A stretch of 64,000 nt of DNA from Epinephelus fuscoguttatus (lineage: Eukaryota > Chordata > Actinopteri > Perciformes > Serranidae). Of the stretch, positions 12,501 through 23,509 are shown piece after piece; within the stretch, counting starts at the first letter, position 1; every line of letters begins with the position of its first letter. A program made the translations under genes and the position numbers. The stretch is taken from NCBI RefSeq assembly GCF_011397635.1, contig NC_064755.1, positions 36,686,059 through 36,750,058 of the forward strand, read 5' to 3'. The notes under the pieces are model-generated. The model saw only the letters and a list, made by a program, of their open reading frames with translations, did no database searches and was not told the DNA's origin.

Positions 12501-13612
12501 CACGGCTAAAAGCCAAAGTTCAGATAAGGAGCAGGAAGTACATGCTATCACCACAAGTGACTTGATTCAGCTCCCAAGGCATATAGGCACTGAAAGTTGT
12601 TAGAAGAGTGCTGCCTATTTAGATTTACAGTTGTGGACTAAAGTTAAAATTGCATGTAGATTTGGCTCAATGCTTGTCCTCTAGTTGGAACAACTTCTCT
12701 TGGACAGAAGTATGTCATAAGATAAGAAAGGGAAGGAATAATCCTTAAAACTATCTTCTACTCTGTTACGAGAGCTGTTTGTTCATTTGTAAATATTGAT
12801 TTTCAGACTACGCTTTGTAAACCCCGGACATGGCCTCTAACTGTATGAAAGTACAGATTAATACCTCTGATGGTCAGCTTCAAGCCAAACATATTTCACT
12901 ACTGATAAGTGCTGATAACAAGACACCTGATTTGATCAGAATGCAGTGCAAGATTTAAAAAACAAAACAAAACAAAACATTTCAACACACCAGGAACACA
13001 AACAAGAATCCAAACTGTCGAGTCATTGCCGGTTTCTGCGTTCTTGTCGAGTTTCAGGGTACGACCGCAGATCTCTGACACAACATACCCCTGATGGCAT
13101 TCATATTTTCTATTGAAAAACACTGATTATGGGTTAGATTATCTGTTACTAACCTGACTAACCTGCATACTCCCAGAAAATAAAATGTATTTTAAGTCCA
13201 TTCACTTTGCTGTTTATTTGTAAGCGGGTACATTTAAGTGTAGCCCAGCTTATTACAGAAAAATGCAATGCATACTTCTATGGGATGGATTACCATGAAC
13301 TTTGGTGCAGATATTCAGATGTTAGAAGATGATTCCTAATGACTTTGCTGATCTCTTGACTTGTCCTCTAACTCAATTATGAGGTTCAATTCGTGTTTTT
13401 GAATGATTTGTCTCTACGACTATCGGATGAATTCCCACCATAAATCGGAACAGATGAAGATGCATTGTAATAACTTTTCACCTAGCTACATTATCTAGAC
13501 AAAACTTTAATTTTTTCAATACTTTTGGTGGCAACATACTCAGCTCTATGTTGTGCCAAGTGTTACTTCAAATATGCGTGACTACGATGGCAAATCTGCC
13601 AAATATTACACC
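9332..13612. other. Intergenic bmt2 - ppp1r3a, left part
   Basis: Beyond the bmt2 promoter this is AT-rich DNA without supportable genes. It holds an (AAAT)n run near 10012-10038 and the palindrome at 10786-10830. The open frames here are short, overlapping and on both strands, with no family similarity that I recognise. Confidence 0.55.
10786..10830. repeat. Short palindrome (fold-back) CAAAGCTTCCCTT...
   Basis: CAAAGCTTCCCTTATGTATG is followed, after a few bases, by CATACAAGGGAAGCTTTG. The arms pair over about 18 bp apart from a 2-nt bulge. No gene or element boundary explains it. Confidence 0.75.
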
Positions 13613-13620
13613 TTCTAAAC

Positions 13621-14373
13621 CAGAGGTTCTCACACGTTTTAAGATAGTGTTCAGCCAAGTACCCCCTGACCAGCACAAATTACCCAGCAAGCAATAGTCG
13701 TGATTTAAACGTATTGGCTATATTTAGCTCCGATTTAGTCTAGCTACACGTAACACAAATCTAGCCGATTTAATTTTGAAATTGATTAAATGTAATTTTC
13801 GCCATTGCAGATGCCGTGCAACATGATACTCAATCACGTATGGAGAGTCAACAGTAATTAAAATATGTTTATCTCCATTTTTTGGACATGGTCTCTACAT
13901 AGCTGTATAATTGATGACGTCTACACTTTGGCTATGGTTAGACGTCTACCAAATTTTCACTGACAGCCCAAATTCAGCCGTGATTTAGCCTAGATGTCAG
14001 GTCTTCATGTAGACGACTATTAGACGTTTTTAAACCAAAAAATGCTTGCTGGGTAGTTTTGGTAGAAAAAAAGCCTATTTAAAGAGGTGCAATACAGCAC
14101 AGCACCATCACTGTCTGATTTACTAAACAGCACTGTAACTGCAAAACACTTAAATGGGACATTGCAAATGTTCTAAATCAATAAATTCCTGGCAAACTAT
14201 TTTTTTTAACACCATGCAATAACACAGAGACGGCAGTGTCGTTGCACTGAACTGCATCTGTTCAATAAGTTGCACTTACAATTTACTGATATGATTATGC
14301 ATGACTGATTAAAGAAAACTCACGTACCCCAAAGTACTCTCAGAGGTACCCCGCCCCCATTTGAGAAACACTG
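13621..14373. mobile_element. hAT-type non-autonomous element, split by an inner element
   Basis: Ends CAGAGGTTCTCA and TGAGAAACACTG form an inverted repeat matching at 10 of 12 positions, typical of hAT termini. They are flanked by 8-bp duplications TTCTAAAC (13613-13620) and TTCTAAAT (14374-14381), 7 of 8 identical, the length hAT transposases make. The interior has no transposase. Another element (13681-14055) inserted into it later. Confidence 0.8.
13681..14055. mobile_element. MITE with perfect 13-bp inverted repeats, inside the hAT element
   Basis: TACCCAGCAAGCA at 13681-13693 and its exact reverse complement TGCTTGCTGGGTA at 14043-14055 bound 375 bp with no coding capacity. The outermost TA on each side could be a TA target duplication, which would suggest a Tc1/mariner-like mobiliser. 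Inside are several TAGACG / CGTCTA motifs in both orientations, possible subterminal binding sites. Confidence 0.75.
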
Positions 14374-15129
14374 TTCTAAATAAAACAAAGTTTAGCTCAA
14401 AACACCACTTCAAAGCTAACTGTATGGCTGTAGGTTACAGTCTTGTTGGTGGTTATTAAGTTGCATAAATTTAAGCTGCAGAGACCGGGGATGCAGATTA
14501 GCTGTATAGCTAACTCTGGCTCAACAGTTGTGTTGTGTAAAGCCCATGTTAAAACGAAACTAAACTAAATCTATTCTGTTATTCACTTAGCTGGCCACTA
14601 TTGTTAGTCTTCTATTAGTGTTGTTAACACTGATAGTAATATAGAGCCACTGGACACATTGAATTATTTGTCTACAGTACAATTTATTCATTCAAGGCTT
14701 ATGAAAACTACATGTACCCTACAGAAACACAATGATTTATAGGTGGCATCCAAACACACAGCACACTGAGAACCTTGAGAAAGCATTAACGCTCTGCAGA
14801 ACTAATCAGTGTGAGCAATGGTCCACAGCCTGTTGTCTGAGTCAAAACTAAGTTGTATGTACAGAAAAGAATAAAGATTGTTTCAAACTCCTGACAACAG
14901 AGAGTTACTCCCATAGGGAATATACAGCATTTATTCTAATGTGTGTCATATATCCTTTAAATCAATGCCCATTATCATTCACTGTTCTATGTATGTGTCT
15001 TCCTCGTATATTTAGACCATTACTAATTGTGAAGATCTTGTTCAAATAACTAGTACAAAGCAAAAGTAGAGTTTTAAATCTACTGAACGCTTGTGTCAGC
15101 ACTTGGCTGACACACTCATGAACCAAGCA

Positions 15130-16110
15130 AATTGTTAGAAAACTGGTGGCACTGTACGTTCCTGCAAACCAAGGATGCGTTACATTTCTATGTCATTATG
15201 TGAAGGATACGTTAAAACTTTTTTGTTTCAACAACGCTGTGGTTAACATGTAGTTAGGTTTAGGCAAAAAACGCACTTAGTTATGGTTAGGGGAAAAGAT
15301 CATGTTTCCGATTTAGATACCTGGCTTTGGGGGCACGATCCAAAAAAACAAAACAAAAAATGCAGTGATGTCTTGGTAAAAAACAACCACTTTTTGTGGC
15401 ACTATCTCCAGTGGAAAAACAGCATGGGGCACTAAGAAACACCCATGTTTGGGGCCTAAAAAGCTGCTGGAAAAACAGCCTATGGGTCACAAAAAAACAC
15501 CCAGGTTTGGGGCTAAAAAGCAACTGGAAAAAAAGTCACAGGGTCACTAAAAACACCCACGTTTGAGGGCAAAAAAGGTGCTAGAAAAACAGCCACTATT
15601 TGCTAAAACCCACCCACGTTTGAGGGAAAAAAAAGGCAATAGAAAAAAACGCCACTGGTTGCTAAAAAACACCCACGTTTGGGGCTAAAAACCTGCTGGA
15701 AAAAAAGACACGGGTCACAAAAAAACACCCATGTTTGAGGGCCAAAAAGACGTGAGAAATACAGCCACTGGTTGCTAAAAACCACCCACGTTTGAGGAAT
15801 TAAAAGCCCCTGGAAGAAAAGCCAAGGGTCACTAAGAACCACCCACGTTTGAGCGCTAAAAATCTGCTTAAAAAAAACCCACATACTGGTCATTTTAGAA
15901 CATAGCATGGGTTACTAAAAAAACAATTGTATTTGTTTTTTTGCTGGTCGCGAACAGTGGTCTACAGCTTGGCAGGCATTTGCCAAGGTGCCATGCCATC
16001 CAACATACTCTTTACCTCCCGATGATAAAGTCAACTCATACACTACATCACTTGAGAAATGTTGATATGATGCCTATAAAATGTACAAATGTAATCTTGA
16101 TTTGCAGAAA
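15130..16110. mobile_element. Dispersed repeat carrying an internal minisatellite, copy 1
   Basis: This stretch aligns by eye, in order, to 34785-35630: a GGATACGTTRAAACTT block with TTTCAACAAC (15206-15236), GTTTAGGCA (about 15258), TTTGGGGGCACGATCC (about 15327), the CAGTGATGTCT block, the tandem unit, and a right part containing TTGATATGATGCCTAT. No terminal inverted repeat was seen, so its class is unknown. It lies immediately 3' of ppp1r3a. Confidence 0.65.
15430..15895. repeat. Minisatellite, about eight 57-bp units
   Basis: The core ACCCACGTTTGAGGG recurs near 15446, 15500, 15556, 15612, 15670, 15727, 15784 and 15841, spacing 54-58 bp and mostly 57. Each unit also has CTGCTGGAAAAACAGCCAC-like and GGTCACTAAAAA segments. 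Because 57 is divisible by three, open frames with a repeating PQTWVFF-like peptide arise on the minus strand; I regard these as incidental. The second copy of the host repeat, near 35450, has about one unit. Confidence 0.85.
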
Positions 16111-16122
16111 CGCAGTAGCAGT

Positions 16123-19100
16123 TTAATTCAACTTATTCTGCTGTTTTTGTTGTCCTGGCTGCCTGTCTCCCTGACAATAGAGCCAAACCACTGATACCAA
16201 GTAGAGCCCGAAACAGGCAAGAAAATCATACCGGTGGGCCACCACAAAAAATACAACTAACAAGGTGGCATATAACAATGTTTTTGAGATATTGCTGCAG
16301 GAAAAAGTCTCTCTCCACCATGCAACATTTCTATTGATGCTCTCCTGTTCACCTGAATCTGCAGCTGTTAGTTGGATTTCTGCTATCTCCATGTCCTCAT
16401 GATTGTCCAAAAGGCAGCTGAAGTGTTGCTCTTCATCCAGAGACTCGCTGATGGGTGGCATGGGTGTGGACAGTGGTTTGCCTCTGCTTATGGAGGGCCT
16501 TTTGGCCACATTAAAACCTCTATCCTTGTTTCTGTCTTTCTGGGCCTGAGCCCCAGCGTGAACGGCCCTCAGACAGTGCATGTACAACTCCACCTCATCG
16601 TCTGAGTCAGACTCTGCTGAAGAGCTGTCATGGCTTTCTTGGTCACTTTCAGGTTCACCTGTAAAAATCCATGAACCTCCCTCTGCAGCGGCGGAGTCAT
16701 TCTCATTTCCCTCAGCTCTTGATAGGTCATGTGTGACAGTTGGGATGTGTCCATTTTGCCCTACACCTGTATTTTCTTTGTCAATGACTCTCTTGTCCTG
16801 CACATTGTTCAGTGGAGCAGATGAAGCATCCTCAATTTTGTTTTGTGTAATGTCTGACCTCTCCTCAAAACACCCCTCTTCATTTTCCCCATCCTCTATT
16901 GTCATGCTCTCTGATTCTACATCAGCAAGACTTTCCTCATTGTAATCAGGATTCTCCTCTTCTCTGTTTTCCTCCCTTGTTTTTAACTGATCCTCCCATT
17001 CCACATCTGCGTCATAGTCATCGCTCAAGTTTATTTCCATTTCTTCCTCCTCCTCTATCTCCTCTTCATCTTGGACATTTAACCTTTGGGTATTGATCTC
17101 TGGTGTCACTGCAAAGTGTTTTTCTTCCTCTAACTCTGTCTCCTCTTGTTCCTGTCTTTTTTCTTCTTCAGTCTCCTCAGATGGCTCTTCCTCTCCAGCT
17201 GTCTTTGTGGTCTGAACATATTCCAATTCTTTCTCAACTTCTTCCCTGTCTTTTTCAGACATAATCTCGGAAATATCATTGTCTGCAGTCCTCTGCTTGT
17301 CCTCTGAAACATCTGCATCTTCAGCCTTGTTCTCAGTCTCTCTTTCAGCAGTGATCTCCAACATTTCCTTCTCTGTTTTCTCTGTTGTATCTCTATTTTC
17401 TGATGCTGTCTCTATCCCTGAATCCTCCAACTCTATCCCTGGGTCGTCCAATTGTCCTTGGTCTTTCTCCACAGTTTTTACACTTACAGACTCGCTTTCT
17501 ACTTCATCTGTTAATATGTTTTTCTCCTCTTCTTCAACCATCATTTCCCAGTTTACCTCAGTTGTGTCTGCCAAACAAAAATCCTTTGAGAGAGCGGCCT
17601 CCATTTCATGATTCTCTTTTTCTTGAACGTCTTCGTCCTTGAGCTCGACAAACACGTTGCCATGGATGTGATTACTTATCGTTGCTTTTGTCGTTGACTC
17701 AGCTACCTCACCAGTTACCTTAGTTTCAGCTGAGTGTTTTGCTTCACCTTTATATGAGTCGTTTGCCACTTTATATCCTTCTTCCATATCATTAGTTTCA
17801 AGAGATATCTGAGGTGTGGTGACATTCTTTTCCTCCACAATTTCAAAACAAGAAACATAGCTATTCTCAGTTTCTTCTGCGGCTGAATTATTGATGTGCT
17901 CAGGATTCAAATCATGTAAAGCTGCTAATAGTTTATCCTCCTCTGAAAGGTCATTGCTTGTTGGTAATGTTACTGTTTCGCCAACGCCATTGCCTTTGTC
18001 TGACTCATGTACACACTTGAAGTCATTTGCTCCACTTCGGCTGGTCTGTTGATCTGTCTCGTCACTAACACACTCTGACCCACTCTGAGAGGGCTGAAGT
18101 GGCATAAGTGAGGTTTCTACACTGGGCATGTCATCACTCTCTGCAAGTGTTTCATCGAGATTAGTTTGTGTGCATGAGTGCTCTGGCAGTTGGAGGTCAT
18201 GGGTTAGATTGTTTTCCTGTGCCTCTCCCTGGAGATGTAAACTCTCATCAGGTATTTGTAGATCTAACAAATCTGTATTTAAAATGTGTACAGCATGGGG
18301 ATGTACTGTGTCTTCTGAAATAGTATTTGGAACCTCAGATGTATCTGTGCGACTCTGGTCTGAAAGTATGATATCAACTGGATCCTGCACAGTTTCTGCA
18401 TGGTCCAGGATGTCATTTGCTGTCACACTCAAACTTGTTTCTTCTTCTTCTTCCTTGGGAGGACTATTTGGAGTGGCATCTAAGAATTCTTGGTTTGATT
18501 CCTGAGTCTTTATTGCATTTCTGTGAACTTCCTCATCGTTGCCTCTCGCATCTCTTGGAAAAGGGCAGCTAGTCTGTCTTCTTTCAGTATAAAGGTAACT
18601 TTGAGTTAAGTCTGCAACATTCAGTCCTGGATTTCCCCAATCACTGACGTTTTGACTTTCACTTCCCACTCTGCCAAACACCTGATGATACAACGGAGCC
18701 ACCACAGTTCCAAATTTGAAGCTGTTGGTCTGACTTACAAGGCTGCTCACTTCAGTTGGTTCTGCTGCAGCGTTGCTTTCCTCAGCTTTTGACATGTTGA
18801 TATTTTCTGCAGGAGCAGGCTCATCATTTGAGGGGTTGTGTGGGATATCCGTGGCACTCTCACCTCCTGTTAATGTGGCAGAGTCAGCCAAATTGACGCT
18901 CTCAAATTTCGCTGTCTCACTGTTAGATGTGTAGTCGTGTGCTGGTGATGTATCATCAAGGAGAGGTGCGCTGCCTGTTTCCACAGATTCAGAACATTCT
19001 GATTTGCTGCTTCCCTCGGTAAATGACCTCACATTCGAGTGTTTTTCTTCTGGGGTTTCTTCTTGAGCTGCCTGTTTAGCTTCTGGAGGTGATTCATCTC

Positions 19101-21605
19101 TTTCAGTGTCATCCACCCCTCCATCTCTCTGAGAAAAGTAGTCCCTCACCCGAGCAGTCCGTGCAGCCTTTCTGCGACTTCTTCGACTGCAGTTATGTCT
19201 GCTTTCGACCTGTCCGTCAACAACAGGGATAGATTAATTTCAGTTTGCACACAGAGCAGTTATGCTGTTTTAAGAAATGGAGTAGGGTGACACTTAAAGG
19301 TACACATCACACAGTAACATGCTCGCAATAAATAAAATCCTTGACTGCATTTTCGATTAAATACAAACAGTTAAACGATTGAAATAGTGTTACAACAGCA
19401 TGCGTGACAAAATATGAGACACTGAGGAAGTGCAAACTGCATGCACAGAGTGTCCTTTAGGTGCACGGGTACATTATGTCTCTCTGTTGCTACTCAGGTC
19501 CCAGTCATGTGATATTCTCTCAGAAAGTGCTCCAGGGGTCATGTTAAGTTTTCTTTTTCTCCTGGACCTCATATACACACTGTGGTGTCTCTAAACTCTC
19601 TTTCATAGACGATAATGCATCAATGTTGTCAAACCAAGTTTGAAAATAAGAGATTGTTTAAACAGTCACAGAGTTTGCAGTATCTTGTGAGAAGCAGTTC
19701 AGATTTTACAACAATTTGATGGTTTCCAGTTACTTAACGTGCAAATACACTTGACGTTGCAAGCACAAAGTCATTGAATTGGCATTTAAAGTCTGGATAT
19801 TTGGCTAGGAAGTCTAAAGGCAATGCATCAAATGTCTTAATAAACCAGACTGTTGTTTCTCGTTTTATACGTGCCAAAAAAATAATATTTATTTCTTTTT
19901 ACTCACCAGTAATTTCTGTCTATCCTCCTCTGATGTTCCTGACTGATCATCTGAGATTTGCTTGACTCTGATAGTGTCTGCTACCCTTCCCTGTTTCAAA
20001 ACAGCTGGGAAAAAAGAGCCATTTTACTCTCATATTGAGGCTGCATTATTTCTTTAAATTCCACAATTATTTTCCCCAAAATAAAATATTCACCTGTAGA
20101 AATGTTTTCTTGATTTGAAGCTTCCATTGCTGTAGGGTATTCCACAGTGGAAGTGCTCTGACTGTGAATTAATAAAATTGGGATCAATCACACTTTCATG
20201 CAACTATTAATAATTAACACACCACAAGAGGTGACAACGTTGAGATACATTAATCATTTTTTAATAAAAAAGTATTTAAAATCATTTTGCTGGTGGCATT
20301 TGTCAGTGTAAATGTGATAATCCATACTGGATTTTAAAAAACTTTTGAAACAGCCTGTATTGGTTGCACAATCCCAGTCCATCATATTATTAACTCAGCA
20401 GTAATATAGAGGATCTTTCCACCAGTTATGTGAAATGATTTCTCGCAAACCTAAAGAAAGCACAGACCTCACATAATCCACACCTAAATAAACCTGATTA
20501 GCTAGTTGTCATTTGCTGTTTATAAATCCAAGGCTTTTATAAAGGTAACATCTTTCATACAATAATTACAACAATTTCTAGTTTTGATCAAGCTACTAAT
20601 GAACAGTAGCCAATATTCTAAAATTATATGGCAGAAATTGGCCAGTGCGCTCTTTCAGCTTCAGCATGATGGACATTTCTCCTGGCCATGTATGATGGTC
20701 ATCATTAAATATACTGCACTGTGTCTACAAACATCATCAAATGCTTAAAATCCTCACCTGACAATCTTCAGGCAACTTTTTTTGTTCACATTCTCCTTCT
20801 GTGGTTTCTCTTTCATTCTCTGGTGACAAAACAGCACGTAGTTCCTGCCGTTATTGTTGGCCCAGAATGTCCCCTGTGGAGTCTCATACCGCAGACAAAA
20901 GTCAACTCTGGCTCCCTGCTCCCCAAACGGAGGCACTAAGGTGAGCTTAAATGAAAAAAGGTCCATCAGGCTGTAACTGGAACCAGGCATGTACTCTGCC
21001 AAGAGGTCAAAGTGGCTGGACCAGGTGTCCAAAGTGGCTCGGACGTATACCGACTTAGTGAAGGAGATGTTGAGGACACGGATCACTCCTTTCAGTATTG
21101 TGGTCCCTGGAATTAACTCGATAGTCTCCAGTTCCACTTTCTGCTCCTGCACTTTGACGAACAGCTCCGCCGTAGGCAACGGAAGAGAGAAAGTGAGAGG
21201 AGACAGGAAGTACTCCTCTGCAACTTTACCTATAACTTCAGAAGGGTCACATACTGGCAGCATGGGTAAATCCCAAGTTTCAAACTTCTTCACTTGCACC
21301 AAACTGAGGCCTTTAGCGTCTGCAAAGGACACTCTCCTGGAGCCCGGCAGAGGTGGCTCCGGCTCGAAATCCTCATCACTTGTAGAGCTCTTTCTCCGGG
21401 GGAGAGGGGAAGATTTGGGCCTGATGCCGATCACCACCTCACACTCGTCTTCGTCCACGTCCAAGGAGCTGAGGCCTGGCACTCCTAAGAAGTTACAGGC
21501 CTCAGAAGCTTTCGGTTGTCCCACAAACTCCATGGGGCTCTCTGTGGGAGAGTTAGCGGGAAGTGAACTGCAGTGCTTCTGCTGCTGGCAACTGACATTC
21601 AACAT
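16123..21605 (-). CDS. ppp1r3a: PPP1R3A, glycogen/SR-targeting regulatory subunit of PP1
   Basis: Targets protein phosphatase 1 to glycogen and sarcoplasmic reticulum in muscle, promoting glycogen synthase dephosphorylation. Four coding exons with matching phases: 20758-21605, 20094-20161, 19907-20004, 16123-19209, giving about 1366 aa (human 1122). Residues 70-75 (RRKSST) and 90-94 (RRVSF) correspond to the two basic phosphosite regions, and RVSF at 91-94 is the PP1-binding RVxF motif. Residues about 147-262 form the CBM21 glycogen-binding domain, with the WANNNGRNY signature at 248-256. The long last exon encodes an acidic, Glu/Ser-rich, low-complexity region and ends with a hydrophobic membrane segment (TLLYATLLVVFFVVAHRY onward, about 1315-1351), as in the muscle GM/RGL form. 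The domain order is decisive. The short middle exons are inferred from splice signals and phase, so they are less certain. It is divergent from the forkhead gene to its right. Confidence 0.93.
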
Positions 21606-21661
21606 GCTCTGACTTCACAGATGGAGTCGAGTTACAGATGACATTGTTGCAAGGGCCAACA

Positions 21662-21671
21662 CTATAAATAG
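21662..21671 (-). promoter_or_regulatory. MEF2-consensus / TATA-like element upstream of ppp1r3a
   Basis: CTATAAATAG fits the MEF2 consensus YTAWWWWTAR exactly and, read on the minus strand (CTATTTATAG), could also act as a TATA-like element. It lies 57 bp upstream of the ppp1r3a ATG. Two E-box-type CAGATG sites follow at 21618-21623 and 21635-21640. This would suit a muscle-expressed gene; function is inference. Confidence 0.45.
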
Positions 21672-22346
21672 GCCAGAAGGGACTTAAACTATGTACAGTA
21701 GTCTAAGCTCAGGAGGAGAAAATATCATCCTCTTTCCTCTGAGAGGCAGAGTTTGTGTGATATAATCTACAATATAGACTGATAACTTCTTCTTACTACA
21801 AAACTGTTTTCACATCTTAGAGTTGTGGACATTGTTCTTAAGTAACTGTATTTATTGCTCCCCAGAGTGTTGTAATGCTATTTGTATAACAAGCATGAGA
21901 TTTACCGTGGCAGCTATGGGTTGCTTTTGGCCCACAGTGGGTCACATGAGGTCCAAAACAGAACATATGTACTTCACATAGTGTTCAGGCCTCCGAAATA
22001 ATTCCCACTGACCAGTCGCTGACTCTCTGATGGTCCAACTGTGAACTCCTGATAATATGTAAGAAACAACCATTCCACAGACGCTCATTCTTTTATCTGC
22101 TTATCCCATATCGAGATTTATCTGTGGATACCAGAACTACAAAGTTTACAGTTATGCACTGTGTTTGTACTACTTCCTGTGTTTATCTCGCAGCTGTGAC
22201 AAAGTGGCATGTCCAACCCGAGCCACGAGCAAAACGGTTAATCCTTAATCTCACTGAGCAAATAAAATACATATTTTAACAGTGAGTAAGAGTGTTGAGT
22301 CTTAACAGAGGAATGGTGAACCCCCTCCTGAACTGGATATGAACAG

Positions 22347-22353
22347 TATAAAA
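22347..22353 (+). promoter_or_regulatory. TATA box candidate of the FoxQ2-like gene
   Basis: TATAAAA, followed by G, lies 131 bp upstream of the ATG at 22484, leaving room for a 5' UTR of about 100 bases. The 878 bp between the ppp1r3a and forkhead start codons would have to hold both divergent promoters. Confidence 0.45.
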
Positions 22354-22483
22354 GCATGTAAAGGCTGTCTCGGAGATAATAGTTTTGTCCAACAGGAAAG
22401 AAGCAAACTGTCAGAGGATGTGGGATCTGATGCAAACAGGATACTTCAGATTTCAATGCAAGGACTTGAAAGTGAAATAAACA

Positions 22484-23509
22484 ATGAACACAGGGGGAGG
22501 AAGAACAACGCAACATCTCACAGAAACTTCATACGTGAAAGAAGAAAAAGCAGGATGTGACTTCATGAATGCATCTACGACAGGAGAGAGCAGCAGAGAA
22601 TTTATAGGGACAGAAGTGGCTGCAACCACGGCAGACGCTGTCAGCACCTATGAGAGCATCCTCACCAGCCCAGCTCATCCACCTGATAACACGAGCTCCT
22701 CAGACAATCCCTTCTCTGAGGCCACACAGCTCTTCTCAAAGCCTTCACTCTCTTACATTGCCCTGATCGCCAAAGTCCTCCTCTCCTCTCCCTCCCAGAA
22801 ACTCAACCTGGCGTCCATCTACAGAGCCATGGAGGAGCAGTTTCCCTACCTCAGGAGCCGGGGTCCGGGCTGGAGGAACAGCGTCCGGCACAACTTGTCT
22901 GTGAACGACTGCTTTGTGAAGGTGAGCCGCTGCGAGGACGGCCGGGGCCATTACTGGGGCGTCCACCAAGCTCACCTGAGAGACTTCCAGCAGGGGAACT
23001 TCAGGCAGTACAAGAAGAGCAGGGGGAGGAGGGAGAGGGGGCGATGTGACAAAGTGGAAGAGTGTCTGGCTTGGATGGAGACCAGCTGCTTCCTGGGAAG
23101 CTTCTATGAGAACAGATGTTTGGGTTGTGTGGAGCCACAATGCCCTCTGCAGGAACCAAGGAGGCGTCAGATGAGTTACTGGGACTGGACGCAACTGTGC
23201 TATCAGCCTTGGAGCATCAGTGCGGGTTGGGTAAAACCCCCAAGCTGCATGAGACATTACTATTTTCCCGAGAGGCTGCCTAACTCATATGGCAGGGCTG
23301 CAGCTGGGAGAGGGCACGACGTTCAACCCATGACCTCCAGACTGCACTGCTGGGAGATGAACGACCCAGCTCTGAAAAGCATGAGAGAGTCACATGACAA
23401 CAGGTTCATGACTCCCCCAGGGCAAGAACTCAGGTTTCCTGGCTGCTGGTGTACGTCTCCAGTCATCAGAGAGTTGATAAAACCTTTTCCTTACAAAGTC
23501 AACTTTTAA
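22484..23509 (+). CDS. foxq2: FoxQ2-like forkhead transcription factor, single exon
   Basis: 341 aa with a complete forkhead (winged-helix) DNA-binding domain at about 86-180, starting KPSLSYIALIAKVLLSS. The recognition helix WRNSVRHNLSVNDCF (130-144) keeps the N, R and H that contact bases. Wing residues GRGHYWGVHQAHLRDF followed by GNFR resemble the FoxQ2 pattern (GKGHYW-x-xH-x-A-x3-DF-x2-G-x-FR) more than FoxD, FoxI, FoxL or FoxP. A basic stretch KKSRGRRERGR (177-187) is a likely nuclear signal. An in-frame TAA lies 6 nt before the ATG and no splice sites are needed, so the start is well defined, with A at -3. The C-terminal half (190-341) is unlike anything I recognise, and I see no clear EH1 motif. 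FoxQ2 is present in fish and absent from mammals; in zebrafish it is linked to blue-cone identity. The forkhead call is certain; the FoxQ2 subclass is probable. Confidence 0.85.
   Translation: MNTGGGRTTQHLTETSYVKEEKAGCDFMNASTTGESSREFIGTEVAATTADAVSTYESILTSPAHPPDNTSSSDNPFSEATQLFSKPSLSYIALIAKVLLSSPSQKLNLASIYRAMEEQFPYLRSRGPGWRNSVRHNLSVNDCFVKVSRCEDGRGHYWGVHQAHLRDFQQGNFRQYKKSRGRRERGRCDKVEECLAWMETSCFLGSFYENRCLGCVEPQCPLQEPRRRQMSYWDWTQLCYQPWSISAGWVKPPSCMRHYYFPERLPNSYGRAAAGRGHDVQPMTSRLHCWEMNDPALKSMRESHDNRFMTPPGQELRFPGCWCTSPVIRELIKPFPYKVNF

Noticed and set aside
15430-15895. CRISPR-like array
   Set aside because: Units are contiguous and degenerate along their whole length, with no constant repeat and unique spacers; the genome is vertebrate.
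15287-15908. Minus-strand ORFs with a repeated PQTWVFF-like peptide
   Set aside because: They follow from a 57-bp tandem repeat whose period is divisible by three; no start context, conservation or splice sites support coding.
16372-18505. Plus-strand ORFs of 60-125 aa opposite the large ppp1r3a exon
   Set aside because: Antisense shadows of the Glu/Ser-rich coding frame, rich in Ser/Leu/Phe as expected.
20989-21612. 207-aa plus-strand ORF opposite ppp1r3a exon 1
   Set aside because: Antisense to the CBM21-coding exon; no independent evidence.
22745-23257. 170-aa minus-strand ORF opposite the forkhead gene
   Set aside because: Antisense of GC-rich forkhead coding sequence, proline/leucine-rich, no family similarity.
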